Positions 41,995-50,946 of a DNA stretch of 64,000 nt are shown one piece after another. The stretch comes from a virus, in IMG/VR virus record IMGVR_UViG_3300018065_000015, positions 1 to 64,000 of that record; one strand, written 5' to 3'. The notes below the pieces were generated by a model. It searched no databases and was not told the origin of the DNA. It was given only the letters and a program-made list of their open reading frames with translations. Within the stretch, counting starts at the first letter, position 1. Every line of letters begins with the position of its first letter. The position numbers were made by a program, and so were the translations under genes.

Positions 41995-42844
41995 CTTCTG
42001 AAGACCAGGCTGCTCCCAGGTGTGTGCGACACCACCGTCGCAGTGCGTCACCGTCACGGCCCTCTGAGAACTTCCGATAGTACGCTATCGGGTCCATAAA
42101 GAGCTGACTGACGGGTTTTGCCTCGGCAAATAGTGTCATCATCCTGGACCAATTGAACGCGAAGGCATGGCGCAGCTGGGTGTCGTTGTAGGACACGCGG
42201 CCCGCCTGAATCTCTTGTTGTACATGACAGACAATCGCCAGTGCGTTGATTGCTGACTCTGCTGTGAAAAGCAGGTCGCCAGCACCGTCGCCGATGGAAC
42301 CACCATTCTTCGCCATCCACACGTTATGCGTCGCGCCGTTCAGGTAAGCGACCCACTCGTCTAGGATGTAGAGGGGGATCTGATTCCATTGGCGAGTTCT
42401 GCCGATCATGTACTGCGCGTACATTCGCGATCTGAGTCCGGTTGGGACATACCGGGCAGCATCCCTGATAGTGCAGGGCCGCGGCTCTTCGATGAGCGCG
42501 GTCCTGCCGTTCAAACAATAGAGTGCGTTTTCCACACCCGTGCCGGCACCATGCTCGTTCCTCATGAGCGAGTTCACACCATGGGTCGCTTCATGCGCCC
42601 ACGTGCCCAGATCTGAGTCACGGTAAGTCGCGGAGCTTGTCAGGCCCGTTGCGGGCAGCCGCGAATCAATGTCCGCCAATACCTGCCCCAACCGTGTGTC
42701 GTCTACCGCTCTGACAACCGGCGCGTAGGTCCACAGCGGTTCACGGGCAGCCTCATTGGAGCGATCGTCGCCGGCAGCGTACATTGGTCCCGCCAGTACG
42801 CTGCCGGCTGACGCCGCTATGAATGCCCGTCGTGATAGTTTCAT
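41972..42844 (-). CDS. Tat-exported HEXXH metalloprotease-like protein, 290 aa
   Basis: MKLSRRAFIAASAGSVLAG is a twin-arginine signal with likely cleavage after YAA near residue 24. The mature part holds HEATHGVNS at 84-92, the HEXXH zinc-protease motif, and a later WVAYLNG helix that may supply a third ligand. It should act in the periplasm, perhaps on the cell wall or surface proteins. It is divergent from the sigma factor gene, with a 44-base gap. Confidence 0.78.
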   Translation of the reverse strand: MKLSRRAFIAASAGSVLAGPMYAAGDDRSNEAAREPLWTYAPVVRAVDDTRLGQVLADIDSRLPATGLTSSATYRDSDLGTWAHEATHGVNSLMRNEHGAGTGVENALYCLNGRTALIEEPRPCTIRDAARYVPTGLRSRMYAQYMIGRTRQWNQIPLYILDEWVAYLNGATHNVWMAKNGGSIGDGAGDLLFTAESAINALAIVCHVQQEIQAGRVSYNDTQLRHAFAFNWSRMMTLFAEAKPVSQLFMDPIAYYRKFSEGRDGDALRRWCRTHLGAAWSSEVMWLVAT

Positions 42845-42888
42845 GGCGTCAAATATACCGTTCTTTCGGGATCCGGGGAGGACCAATT

Positions 42889-43665
42889 TTGTTAATGGAA
42901 ACAAAATGTGCGCATGCGCAGCAGGACTGGGCGACAGCCTTACTGCAGCGACACGGCAAACTGATGGAAGTCGAGGAGATGGAGGCCCTCATTAAGAGGG
43001 GTAAGGCAGGGGACGACGACGCGCGGAACCGCGGGATTGCTGGTTGCTACAGGCTGGCCTTTCAACAGGCCTGGCGCGCAGCGTACAACGATCCCCACTT
43101 CTCCGTCGACGATCTCTTCCAGGAGGCCGTGATCGGCCTCATGAAGGCAGTCGAGCGCTGGCGACCAGAAACGGGCAACCGATTCGTAACCGCTGCTTGG
43201 TTCTCGATCCATGCCGCAATCTCATGGTACAAAAAGTGCCATAGGCGCCTCGTATACTACCCGCCCCGCTGGGACGAAAAGGGTGTCAAGCGGCCGGACT
43301 GGACTAAAGACTGTCCGGAGCTGTTTGCAGACTACGTGTCGTTGCATAAACGCGTGGGCACGGGCAATAGGCGAAATCCCGGGATATTCGTGTACGAGAT
43401 GATTGAAGACGAGACGCTGCGCGACTTCGTTGCCGACGTCGAGAGCGAGGACCAAGCCGATATGGTCTACGAGGCGTTCGAGAAGTTGACGGAGCGTGAA
43501 GTCGACATACTGCGGCGTCGCTATCTCGGCGACAAGCTTTGGGAGATCGGTAAAGTTTACGGAATCACCCGCGAACGTGTTCGGCAGTTGATCATCAAAG
43601 CCGAAAATATCATCCACAATCACGTCTTGAAAGAGCAAATCGATGGAGACGCTGGTACTGCTTAA
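42889..43665 (+). CDS. Sigma70-family RNA polymerase sigma factor
   Basis: 258 aa. A TTG start is chosen for GGGGAGG 7 bases upstream (ATG 42895 is the alternative). Region 2: FSVDDLFQEAVIGLMKAVERW and FVTAAWFSIHAAI (near 65-115). Region 4: LTEREVDILRRRYLG ... YGITRERVRQLIIKAE (near 205-245), a complete helix-turn-helix. It should redirect polymerase to phage promoters; its targets may carry the repeated TTATTC element, which is speculative. Confidence 0.88.
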   Translation: MLMETKCAHAQQDWATALLQRHGKLMEVEEMEALIKRGKAGDDDARNRGIAGCYRLAFQQAWRAAYNDPHFSVDDLFQEAVIGLMKAVERWRPETGNRFVTAAWFSIHAAISWYKKCHRRLVYYPPRWDEKGVKRPDWTKDCPELFADYVSLHKRVGTGNRRNPGIFVYEMIEDETLRDFVADVESEDQADMVYEAFEKLTEREVDILRRRYLGDKLWEIGKVYGITRERVRQLIIKAENIIHNHVLKEQIDGDAGTA

Positions 43666-44068
43666 ACCCGATACGCTCAAACGGGGCCTGGTGGGGCGCG
43701 TCCTCACCAGGCTCGAGGATCGGGGCATCCGCTTCCTGCGGGTGAAAGAGTTGATCATGCTCCCCCGCCACTGCGAGGAGTTGTACGCAAAATTCAAGGG
43801 CGAGCCCTACCTGCCTCGCATCCAAGAATTTATGACCAGCGGCCCGATCGAGGCCCGTGTGGCGCACGCGCCGCACGCGCCCGACGACACGATCACGATC
43901 GTACGGTCTGCTGTTGGCAGCTTCACGGCACCCGCTGCAGGCACCATCCGTGGTGACTTCGGCGCTGTCCGCGAAAAGAACCTGATACACGCCAGCGACT
44001 CGCCAAGTGCGGCCAAAGTCGAAATCGAGATATTCTTCCCGGGGTTCCCTGGAGATGTCGGCGACTAG
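43643..44068 (+). CDS. ndk: Nucleoside diphosphate kinase
   Basis: 141 aa, full family length. LVLLKPD at the start, GPIEARV in the middle, the nucleotide-binding AGTIRGDFG, and NLIHASDS with the catalytic His near residue 117. It moves the gamma phosphate between NTPs and dNTPs. Overlaps the sigma factor gene by 23 bases and the next gene by 14. Confidence 0.95.
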   Translation: METLVLLKPDTLKRGLVGRVLTRLEDRGIRFLRVKELIMLPRHCEELYAKFKGEPYLPRIQEFMTSGPIEARVAHAPHAPDDTITIVRSAVGSFTAPAAGTIRGDFGAVREKNLIHASDSPSAAKVEIEIFFPGFPGDVGD

Positions 44069-44435
44069 GGCCTGGCGAATGCTGCGCGACCGCGACGGAC
44101 TCCCTGCAACGCTGTTCCACGGCGTACGGGGAAGCCGGCTTCTGCACCTCGACCTTTGGTACAGGGCGGAAGAGAAGATTGCGTGGGACGGTGACAAACG
44201 GAAAGCGACGCACTACACGTCGGGATTCCACGTCATGCCCACCTACGAGGACATACTGCGCTTCTCGAACCGGTTCCGAAACATCGATGACCTTGTGATC
44301 TGCGAGGTTGATGTAAAAGGGAAGCTTCGGAAGAAGAAGCACAGTCCTTCTAACATACTGCTCGCTCCCTGGATGCGTATCCTGGATGATCAGTGGGCAA
44401 ACCGATTACTACTACCTGAAGTGAGGGCAAACTGA
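44055..44435 (+). CDS. Unknown protein, 126 aa
   Basis: ATG at 44055 overlapping ndk, or ATG 44079. A basic alpha/beta protein; the pattern LFHGVRGSRL and THYTSGFHVM could be part of a nucleotide-binding fold but is not assigned. Confidence 0.68.
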   Translation: MSATRAWRMLRDRDGLPATLFHGVRGSRLLHLDLWYRAEEKIAWDGDKRKATHYTSGFHVMPTYEDILRFSNRFRNIDDLVICEVDVKGKLRKKKHSPSNILLAPWMRILDDQWANRLLLPEVRAN

Positions 44436-44831
44436 ATGGCAATTTTTGGGTACATCCTCATCGGCTTCGTCGTCGGCATTTCTATGGGCTGGATGGGCGG
44501 CTTCGCCTTCGGCCAGATTAGCGAGAATGAGAAGCTCCAACGGCTTGCCGTGAAGCTGAAGCTCGCACGATGGGAGACCAACCACACTACCGGGAAGCCG
44601 TACTTCGTGTGGTACACCATCCACGGCATCATGACGATGCAGCAGGCAGCGCAGTCGAAGAGCACCTTCGCATACCCGCAGTTTTCGTGGGGGCTGCCTG
44701 CGGCTGTGTTTGGCGACGTGCCTGATCATGACGAATCGACGTATACCGGTGATTTGATCGACGGCGACGAACCCTTCGACCCGATGGAAGACGAGGAGGA
44801 GTTAGAGGATGAAACCGCAGACACGACGTGA
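44436..44831 (+). CDS. Membrane-anchored protein, 131 aa
   Basis: One N-terminal membrane helix (about 3-27) with Gly-rich spacing, a basic juxtamembrane segment, then an acidic tail. Starts at the base after the preceding stop. Confidence 0.7.
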   Translation: MAIFGYILIGFVVGISMGWMGGFAFGQISENEKLQRLAVKLKLARWETNHTTGKPYFVWYTIHGIMTMQQAAQSKSTFAYPQFSWGLPAAVFGDVPDHDESTYTGDLIDGDEPFDPMEDEEELEDETADTT

Positions 44832-45318
44832 CTTGCTCACCGTGCTGATCTTCGCACTCATGCTTGCCGGCGTGATACTGGTCCTTGGAGCAGTCATGTG
44901 CACGCAATCGGACGGCGCTGAGCCGACCAGCAAAGCGAGCGCTATCATGCTTGAGCCTGAAGTGTGGTTCTCGGACGTACTGCTGCCCGAGGAATACAAA
45001 ATTTCGCCTGGCCACTATGACGGCCAGGAGAAGCGATACCTGACGTGGGCCGAGGCGATGCGAAAGCGCGCGGCCGATCGACAGGCCTTTCTGAACTTCA
45101 TACCCAGCGAGCAGCATCGCTATCGCCTGAACCTGTTCAAGATGGTCGAGGCGTACGAGCAGCTGCCCGATGGGGCGGACAAGGAACGCATGTTCCGCAT
45201 CTGCCTACTTGAGTTCATGTTCGTAACCAACCGACTCGATCTCGATCGAGTGGAGCTTTACCCCAAAGATATGCCTGGAACCGCACGCCGGGCACTGCGC
45301 GACTTCCAACCGAAGTGA
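44809..45318 (+). CDS. Membrane-anchored or exported protein, 169 aa
   Basis: A basic start (KPQTRRD), a hydrophobic helix at about 9-30 ending in VMC (a poor lipobox), then a helical domain of about 130 residues. Likely periplasmic with an uncleaved anchor. Overlaps the previous gene by 23 bases. Confidence 0.7.
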   Translation: MKPQTRRDLLTVLIFALMLAGVILVLGAVMCTQSDGAEPTSKASAIMLEPEVWFSDVLLPEEYKISPGHYDGQEKRYLTWAEAMRKRAADRQAFLNFIPSEQHRYRLNLFKMVEAYEQLPDGADKERMFRICLLEFMFVTNRLDLDRVELYPKDMPGTARRALRDFQPK

Positions 45319-45348
45319 CAGCACTTCGCGGGGTCGAAGTTGCGTCAG

Positions 45349-45395
45349 CCAGCCACCGAGTGTGGCCTGTGCCAAAAGCCCACTCGGTAGGCTGG
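45349..45395 (+). promoter_or_regulatory. Long leader hairpin
   Basis: CCAGCC-CCGAGTG pairs with CACTCGG-GGCTGG (13 pairs with a small bulge). It lies 20 bases before the ATG of the next gene and may be a terminator-like or processing structure. Confidence 0.5.
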
Positions 45396-45414
45396 TCTTA
45401 TACAAGGAGCCGCC

Positions 45415-45753
45415 ATGGACCGCATGATGACGATCAGCGAGGAAGAACGGGCGATCATCGAAGCGTGTATCGCCGACTGCATCGATGCAGTGACAAAACA
45501 ACGTATGCTCTGCATGCGTGAAGACCGCTTGGCTCGTAAAGAACAGCTGCAGCTGAATGAGGAGTATCGTAAGCTGTCTCCTGCGGACCGTCGACAGACG
45601 GGAAGCGAACTGTTGCAGTTGGAGGTCCGAATGGAGGAACTCATAACTCGGTTCGACCCAGATGACTGGGAACCGACACCTGACATTGAGGAACTCTGTT
45701 TGGATGGACCACGTGACACCTCGTCGACCGAAACGAAATTTTCTTCCGGATGA
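45415..45753 (+). CDS. Unknown helical protein, 112 aa
   Basis: AAGGAG 6 bases upstream. A charged helical protein with four Cys; no family recognised. Confidence 0.72.
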   Translation: MDRMMTISEEERAIIEACIADCIDAVTKQRMLCMREDRLARKEQLQLNEEYRKLSPADRRQTGSELLQLEVRMEELITRFDPDDWEPTPDIEELCLDGPRDTSSTETKFSSG

Positions 45754-45762
45754 AGGAGTTAG

Positions 45763-45921
45763 TTCCTTCCGAAGGAAGGTACTGACTCCATTGCATTGCC
45801 TTCCGTAAGGAAGGTAATGTAATAAACGACTAAAGTTGGTCCAGAGGGCCAAAGGCACTTTAGTCGTTTATTATAAGGCGGGGTATGGATGTGCTCCCTC
45901 TGCTGAGGGACCCGTCCAATT
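45763..45921 (+). other. Array of strong hairpins
   Basis: Two copies of a CCTTCC/GGAAGG hairpin (45765-45779, 45799-45814) are followed by a 16-pair stem AATAAACGACTAAAGT (45821-45836) with its complement at 45857-45872, enclosing a TTGG/CCAA hairpin, and a CCCTC/GAGGG hairpin. No gene here. Likely transcription termination or RNA processing. Confidence 0.65.
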
Positions 45922-45937
45922 TTATTCACGTGAATAA
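45922..45937 (+). promoter_or_regulatory. Repeated TTATTC/GAATAA hairpin, copy d
   Basis: TTATTC-ACGT-GAATAA, a perfect 16-base palindrome, preceded by CAATT as in copy a. It lies 70 bases upstream of the next gene rather than at its start codon. Confidence 0.58.
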
Positions 45938-46006
45938 GAAGCGTTCCCAGGGGGCGGTATGTGGCCGCCCCCATAAGTGTTGTTCTTTCCCAGAAGGAGG
46001 CCTCAT

Positions 46007-46540
46007 ATGGCCAAAGGAAAGCGAAAGAAGAAGCGTGCTCCGATGATCAGCAAGACCGAGGAGCTTGGCCCGAACGACCGGACCCTCTTGATCCGGCGGT
46101 ATCGGAAGAAGTTCCCCAAGACTGACCGTGTCATCAAGATGAGCAATGGCCGGAAGCGCCGAATCAAAGGCATGCCGGCCACCGTTCTGTTGAACGAGAA
46201 GATCCTGCGAGATTACCCCCACAGCGGGGTCACCGCGCAGAACATCTACAACTTCGACTCGGACGTCAAGAACGGGAAGAAATCGAAGCCGGTGGGCAAG
46301 TCCAAGAAGACGCCGGCACGGGCAGAGGCACAGACGCCCGAGACCACGACCCCGCAGAAGAGCGTGGACCTCAATGGCATGTCGCTGGAAAAGTCGCAGA
46401 CCCTCTTCGAACAGATGAAGACTGCGAAACCCACCGCCATGCCGCGACTCTTCGGTCAGTTCATGGCCGAGATGACGACGCAGATGGACAAAGCGACGGA
46501 ATGGGCATCGAAAACCACGGTGTCCGATCTGATCAGCTAA
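46007..46540 (+). CDS. Basic protein, 177 aa
   Basis: AAGGAGG 6 bases upstream. Lys/Arg-rich start, a central domain of about 60 residues, a Pro/Thr-rich linker, and a C-terminal helix with several Met. Isolated between two structured regions, so it probably has its own transcript. Confidence 0.72.
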   Translation: MAKGKRKKKRAPMISKTEELGPNDRTLLIRRYRKKFPKTDRVIKMSNGRKRRIKGMPATVLLNEKILRDYPHSGVTAQNIYNFDSDVKNGKKSKPVGKSKKTPARAEAQTPETTTPQKSVDLNGMSLEKSQTLFEQMKTAKPTAMPRLFGQFMAEMTTQMDKATEWASKTTVSDLIS

Positions 46541-46866
46541 CCCGGGCGTTTGCCACTCTCTGTCCTACACTTGCCACAGAGAGCGTGCCGGTTACCCCCT
46601 CCTAACCCGAGGGAAGGTGATCAGGCTCCGCGGTTCGTCCTTCATTGGGCGGCCGCGGCCTCGACCTGGGGTTCGGTCGGTTTGTGACGAACGCTAGTTG
46701 AATTCCCCCCAATTTAACCAGTGGTACCGCCAAACCCCAGGTCACAAAGCATCAAAATGCGCGCCTTCTTGATGCCCTCAGAGGCGCGTGGGAAGATGCG
46801 TTCATGTACAGCGCCGCCCCACATCGTCGTGGGGCGGCGTCATTTCTCACACATAGGAGAGGACAA
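46541..46866 (+). ncRNA. Structured leader or terminator region
   Basis: No ORF fits. CTCTCTGT/ACAGAGAG hairpin (46556-46583). GACCTGGGGTT (46663-46673) and TTTGTGAC (46681-46688) are both complementary to overlapping parts of 46733-46748, giving a pseudoknot or two alternative pairings. A strong GCCGCCCCAC/GTGGGGCGGC hairpin (46813-46838) lies just before the next gene. Confidence 0.5.
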
Positions 46867-47145
46867 GTGAACAAGGAAAAACTCGAGATGCTCAACGCTA
46901 TGGGCGCCCTGCTGGACGACCCGGAGACCGTTGACGAGATCGACGAAGTGCTCGCCCGCGGCGTACAGCTGGTCGAACACGTGCTTGGCGCTATCGCCGA
47001 CGCCCCGCGTGCGAAAGTGACGGCCGACCACATCGCGAAGCTGTGTCGGATGCAGTATCAATCGTTTTTGGACGCTGGCTTCAGCGACGGGCAGGCGTTT
47101 ACGCTGCTGGTCGGCATCCGCGCCGGTCTCACGAAAATCAGTTGA
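46867..47145 (+). CDS. Unknown small helical protein, 92 aa
   Basis: GTG start with AGGAGAGG upstream; an upstream in-frame ATG lies in the hairpin. An acidic helical protein with no known family. Confidence 0.7.
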   Translation: MNKEKLEMLNAMGALLDDPETVDEIDEVLARGVQLVEHVLGAIADAPRAKVTADHIAKLCRMQYQSFLDAGFSDGQAFTLLVGIRAGLTKIS

Positions 47146-47564
47146 TACATGTGCGTGTGGGGCTGTGGGCTTAGAAGCAGCCATCAGCTAAGGAGTGGCG
47201 AGTGGAAGTGCTCTGGACCGGGTTAGCCGCCCGGCCACCACAAGATAACCGTGCAGCATGACCGTTGGCAACGGATCGGCGGCTTCGACTGGGCATGGTG
47301 TCACCACCGGGAAGCGACAGCGGATGCGACGCTACGACCGGCCACGTACTACCGAAAGGCTTCGGTCGCCGTAGCGAATCAGAGTTCGTGAAGTCAGAGG
47401 GATGCAGTTTGCTACGGTAGTACCAGCGGAGTCCGTAGTTAAGGTTGAGAGACGACAATCGAAGTGTCGGGAAAACAATGCTCTTCCAATGCTGTATTCG
47501 TAGCCCGTGGAGCCTTTGGCGTGACAGCACACCCCACGCACATTTTTACAAAAGGAGAGGAGTT
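47146..47564 (+). ncRNA. Structured non-coding region with T-arm-like hairpin
   Basis: About 420 bases without a gene. CCGGG-TTAGCCG-CCCGG (near 47218-47234) resembles a tRNA T arm and is flanked by GTGG/CCAC. CCGTTGGCAACGG and other hairpins follow. The 12-mer GCTTCGACTGGG near 47283 is shared with the region at 14734-15151. It may be a second copy of a phage structured RNA. Confidence 0.4.
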
Positions 47565-47798
47565 ATGATCGCGCGAGCGAAACCCGGCTTCGACCCGGAG
47601 ATCATTCGGTGTTCCGTGTTCGCTCTTCAGGTCTGCGTGCCTGCCACGTGGACTGACGAGGAGATCGAAGAGTTCGCTGAACAAGAGCACCCGGCCGGTG
47701 CTTTCGATGGGTGGCACATCCAGCGCGACGGGCCGTATCCGGAGCGCGTTTCATGCAATGACCGCGAGGGGTTCATCCACGTGGTCGTGGAGGTATAG
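47565..47798 (+). CDS. Unknown small protein, 77 aa
   Basis: AAAGGAGAGGAG upstream. A small alpha/beta protein; directly abuts the next gene. Confidence 0.72.
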   Translation: MIARAKPGFDPEIIRCSVFALQVCVPATWTDEEIEEFAEQEHPAGAFDGWHIQRDGPYPERVSCNDREGFIHVVVEV

Positions 47799-48029
47799 AT
47801 GGGTAAAAAAACAATCTGTGACCTGTGTGGAGCCGACATCGAAAAAGGTGAGTGCTTTACGATAAACCTGCTGCCGCCCCGTAGTTTTAACGGGCGTGGC
47901 AAACACATCCGCACATGGGACGTCTGTCGCGAGTGCTTGGACTTTCCAATCAGCGGATCAAAAATGCGCAACGTGCTTCGGCGTCTCATCCCGGACTTCG
48001 TGCGCAGACTCTGGAAGAAGAGGATGTAG
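47799..48029 (+). CDS. Small zinc-ribbon protein, 76 aa
   Basis: CDLC and CREC pairs 34 residues apart form a zinc ribbon; the C terminus is a basic amphipathic helix. Starts at the base after the preceding stop. Confidence 0.72.
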   Translation: MGKKTICDLCGADIEKGECFTINLLPPRSFNGRGKHIRTWDVCRECLDFPISGSKMRNVLRRLIPDFVRRLWKKRM

Positions 48030-48434
48030 ATGGGAATGGACGTTTCTGGAAAGAACCCCGACGCCCCCGTCGGTGAGTACTTCCGTGCGAACGTGTGGAG
48101 CTGGCGACCAATCCACCAGCTGATGTGCAAGCTTTGCGGCGACCTGCTCTCTGAGGGGTTGCTGGAGCAGATGAGCTATAACGACGGCGCAGGCCCTGAC
48201 GACCAGGAAACCTGCACGCAAATGGCCATCAGGTTCTCCCAGTGGTTGGAGAAGAACCACAATGGGCACGCTGTCGATCTGGGGTGCTATTGTGCAGAGG
48301 GTACCGGACGCTTCGTAGGCGATGAAGAGCTCGCCCGCGGCGATCCGGTTGAAACCGCACACCGTACAAGTGATGCCCATCTGAAAAGTTGGGTACAATT
48401 TCTCCTCCATTGCGGAGGATTCGCAGTCGACTAG
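48030..48434 (+). CDS. Conserved phage protein (MGMDV type), 134 aa
   Basis: Begins MGMDVSGKNP with GEYFRANVWSWRPI, a pattern I recognise from hypothetical proteins in many phages. It has CKLC and further Cys residues, possibly metal binding. Function unknown. Directly follows the preceding stop. Confidence 0.76.
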   Translation: MGMDVSGKNPDAPVGEYFRANVWSWRPIHQLMCKLCGDLLSEGLLEQMSYNDGAGPDDQETCTQMAIRFSQWLEKNHNGHAVDLGCYCAEGTGRFVGDEELARGDPVETAHRTSDAHLKSWVQFLLHCGGFAVD

Positions 48435-48447
48435 AAAGGAGGCGGCA

Positions 48448-49002
48448 ATGTCAGGTTTCGTGACCGACGGTCAGCAGATCCGTGACGTCCTGCTCTTGCT
48501 CAAGAGCAGCATCGCACGCGCGACCGACACGTACCAGGTGAGTCTTAAGCAGTACGACGACGAGGATCTCGGCGATCCACTCGACCATCGGGGGACGCGC
48601 CGCGGACTGCAGTACGATTACGTCTTGATCATGGAGATGCAGCAAGCGTACAACCGGATGGTGTCGATCACCGTCGGGGACAAAAGCATGCTACTGTCTA
48701 CGGCGGTCAAGATGATCGGTATACTCGGAGAGGACAAGAACCTGCTGAGGAAGGCACTGAAGGCCGACGGGTCGGACAATTGGTACGGTCGCAACGAGCG
48801 GACGTCCGAGACGATCGTGAAGAAGGTCATGGTGCCACGACCGGTCGCTGAGAGTTTGATTGAGACGGCTGAGAAGGAGGTGACGCAGATGCGTCGCGCC
48901 ATCGGTCGTGGCAATCAAGAGCAACGAGAACTTACAGCTGAGAACACTGGCCTCCCCCAGGAGGACTTTGATCGCGCTGTTAAAGTGTTGACTGAAATGT
49001 AG
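48448..49002 (+). CDS. Unknown helical protein, 184 aa
   Basis: AAAGGAGG 6 bases upstream. A helical protein with an acidic end; no known motif. The 246 bases that follow (49003-49248) carry small hairpins but no gene. Confidence 0.75.
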   Translation: MSGFVTDGQQIRDVLLLLKSSIARATDTYQVSLKQYDDEDLGDPLDHRGTRRGLQYDYVLIMEMQQAYNRMVSITVGDKSMLLSTAVKMIGILGEDKNLLRKALKADGSDNWYGRNERTSETIVKKVMVPRPVAESLIETAEKEVTQMRRAIGRGNQEQRELTAENTGLPQEDFDRAVKVLTEM

Positions 49003-49248
49003 GCGGCTTCGGCCGCTTGCGGGTAGTGGGAAAGTACCTAATTACCGCGAGAGCGGTGATACGCATGTCCAAATGCGCGGAAACGCCTGTGTAAGCCCTG
49101 GTAAAACCTCGGCGGCTATATGACCTCGTCCCTCGCAAATCGTGCGTGATTAAGGGGTCCATGGCATCGAGATTATATGAGGGGGCAGCTCAAGTAAGCC
49201 TACCAGCATCTCACTTTCCTACTACCTTTTTTCACAAGGTGGTGACTC

Positions 49249-50076
49249 ATGGTCAAAGACCTGATTCTCGGTACGCCGTCACGGTCCCCTGCGGCCATGG
49301 CGGCGTACCATGCCACCGTTATCCCAAATGGTGGTGTAGTCGAAGACTGGCGAACCTATCTCGTGCCGCGGATCGCCAATATCCGTCGCGCATGGGTCGC
49401 CCGTGTCATAGCGCTCTTTAATGCTGGCTGGTCTGTTTTGCAAAGCCCCAAGCTCGCCTATGCGCAAAACTGTCTGCCGTGCATCTGCACATCAGACCCG
49501 ATAACACAGACGTGCAAACTGATACCGTGCCCTTTCTGCCACGCCAGGAAGGTTGCCGATATCTACATGCGCGCCCAAAAGCTGATCATCAAGCTCGGTA
49601 ACGTCCGCGTAATCAGTTGGCGACGAAAACACGGTCGGGCTGCCGTCGACATGATCTACCTGAACGAACACGGCCGTGTAACGGGGTTGGGTGAAGTCTT
49701 TGCAGAGCATAACGGCCGCCGACGCGAGATCCGCAGAACGCAGCTGCAGGCTGCATACGGTGGTGCACAGATGGTCACGATCGCTCCGCATACATTCGAC
49801 CACCCTTCGCCGGAGGGTGCCTGTGGCCGCTGGCTCGTACAGCAGAGCGTTCTTGCTGTTGTGCCGCGCTATTGGCGTCCACCCAGAGGTATTCGCAAGC
49901 GTGCAGTCGTACGCACAAATCCCGATCCCCACGACTTGGCATACCAGGTTGGGCGGGCGTTTCGGTATCCGCAACACTGGCTTACCAGCGATCCGTGCAT
50001 CATGCGTGACCTGCTGGAGGCTATGAAAGGCAGACGATTCAAAGAAATTTTTGGAGACTTACGTGGGTCAGTATGA
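49249..50076 (+). CDS. Unknown protein with Cys cluster, 275 aa
   Basis: AAGGTGG 7 bases upstream. CLPCIC and CPFC clusters near residues 75-100 may bind zinc. The second half is basic and rich in Arg. It overlaps the next gene by 14 bases. Confidence 0.7.
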   Translation: MVKDLILGTPSRSPAAMAAYHATVIPNGGVVEDWRTYLVPRIANIRRAWVARVIALFNAGWSVLQSPKLAYAQNCLPCICTSDPITQTCKLIPCPFCHARKVADIYMRAQKLIIKLGNVRVISWRRKHGRAAVDMIYLNEHGRVTGLGEVFAEHNGRRREIRRTQLQAAYGGAQMVTIAPHTFDHPSPEGACGRWLVQQSVLAVVPRYWRPPRGIRKRAVVRTNPDPHDLAYQVGRAFRYPQHWLTSDPCIMRDLLEAMKGRRFKEIFGDLRGSV

Positions 50077-50788
50077 TCCTATCGAGCGATTAGCATCGCT
50101 CGAGTCCAGACATTCCCTGTCGGCTCAAGAGCAGTTCGACATTATCTCCAACGCCGTCGACTTCGCGAAGAACTCGCCGTTGGCGTTCGTACAGTTCATC
50201 GACATCATGGACGAGGAGCTGCAGTCGCCGCAGATGGCGGTTGCAGAGGTCAAAGACATGCTGCAGAACCCTGTGGCTGACCTCGAGGCTTTCTTCGACC
50301 GCGACCTGTCGTTGGCGTCGCTGAACAACCTCACCGAACTTGAGAGCTCCGGTGACGTGCCAGAGATGCCGTCGACCGATCTCATCAAATCAGCGGTGCT
50401 AGCAATGACGCCGTTCGACTACGAGCAGATGCGCTCCCATCTCACCATGACCGACTTCGACTCGGCCTACCACGAAGGCGCTATTGTCACCGGGTGTTAC
50501 ACCCGTTTTGATGACGGTTCTATCGCTGCTGTCGCTCTCGTCCACGCCACCCCCGCTAACGGCGGGCCGTACCTTGATGCGTGGCTGTGCCTGCCCCCGG
50601 ACAAGTTTCCGGATACGCTGAATCCGTCGTTGCCTGCCACAAGGGATATGGACCAGATCTTCGAGTTCCAGTATCCTGATGGCACGTATCGCGTAATCAA
50701 ACTCGTATCCGCAGCTGGCCAACAGGAATGTCCAGGTACAACGACGACAGACACTGTGAGAAGCCACGAAGGTGCCTCCGGTGCATGA
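50063..50788 (+). CDS. Unknown acidic protein, 241 aa
   Basis: A GTG start is chosen because GGAG lies 6 bases upstream; the TTG at 50051 lacks a site. The first half is helical and acidic, the second half beta-rich. No family recognised. Overlaps the next gene by 61 bases. Confidence 0.7.
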   Translation: MGQYDPIERLASLESRHSLSAQEQFDIISNAVDFAKNSPLAFVQFIDIMDEELQSPQMAVAEVKDMLQNPVADLEAFFDRDLSLASLNNLTELESSGDVPEMPSTDLIKSAVLAMTPFDYEQMRSHLTMTDFDSAYHEGAIVTGCYTRFDDGSIAAVALVHATPANGGPYLDAWLCLPPDKFPDTLNPSLPATRDMDQIFEFQYPDGTYRVIKLVSAAGQQECPGTTTTDTVRSHEGASGA

Positions 50789-50946
50789 ACATGTTCCTTT
50801 CCAAACATGCGGGCAACCGCATATGCCCGGACTGCACCGCGCATCCGCCGAATGTGAGCGGACTGCGTCGGGTGCACTTCGACCTTGACACCTATATGAG
50901 TCAGAAAGAGAAGGATGACAAATTCGACGGAAGAGCTGGCCTCTGA
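50728..50946 (+). CDS. Small zinc-finger protein, 72 aa
   Basis: CLRC ... CPDC spaced 15-16 residues form a four-Cys zinc finger. The resemblance to com/DksA-like small regulators is only structural. Overlaps both neighbours. Confidence 0.65.
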   Translation: MSRYNDDRHCEKPRRCLRCMNMFLSKHAGNRICPDCTAHPPNVSGLRRVHFDLDTYMSQKEKDDKFDGRAGL

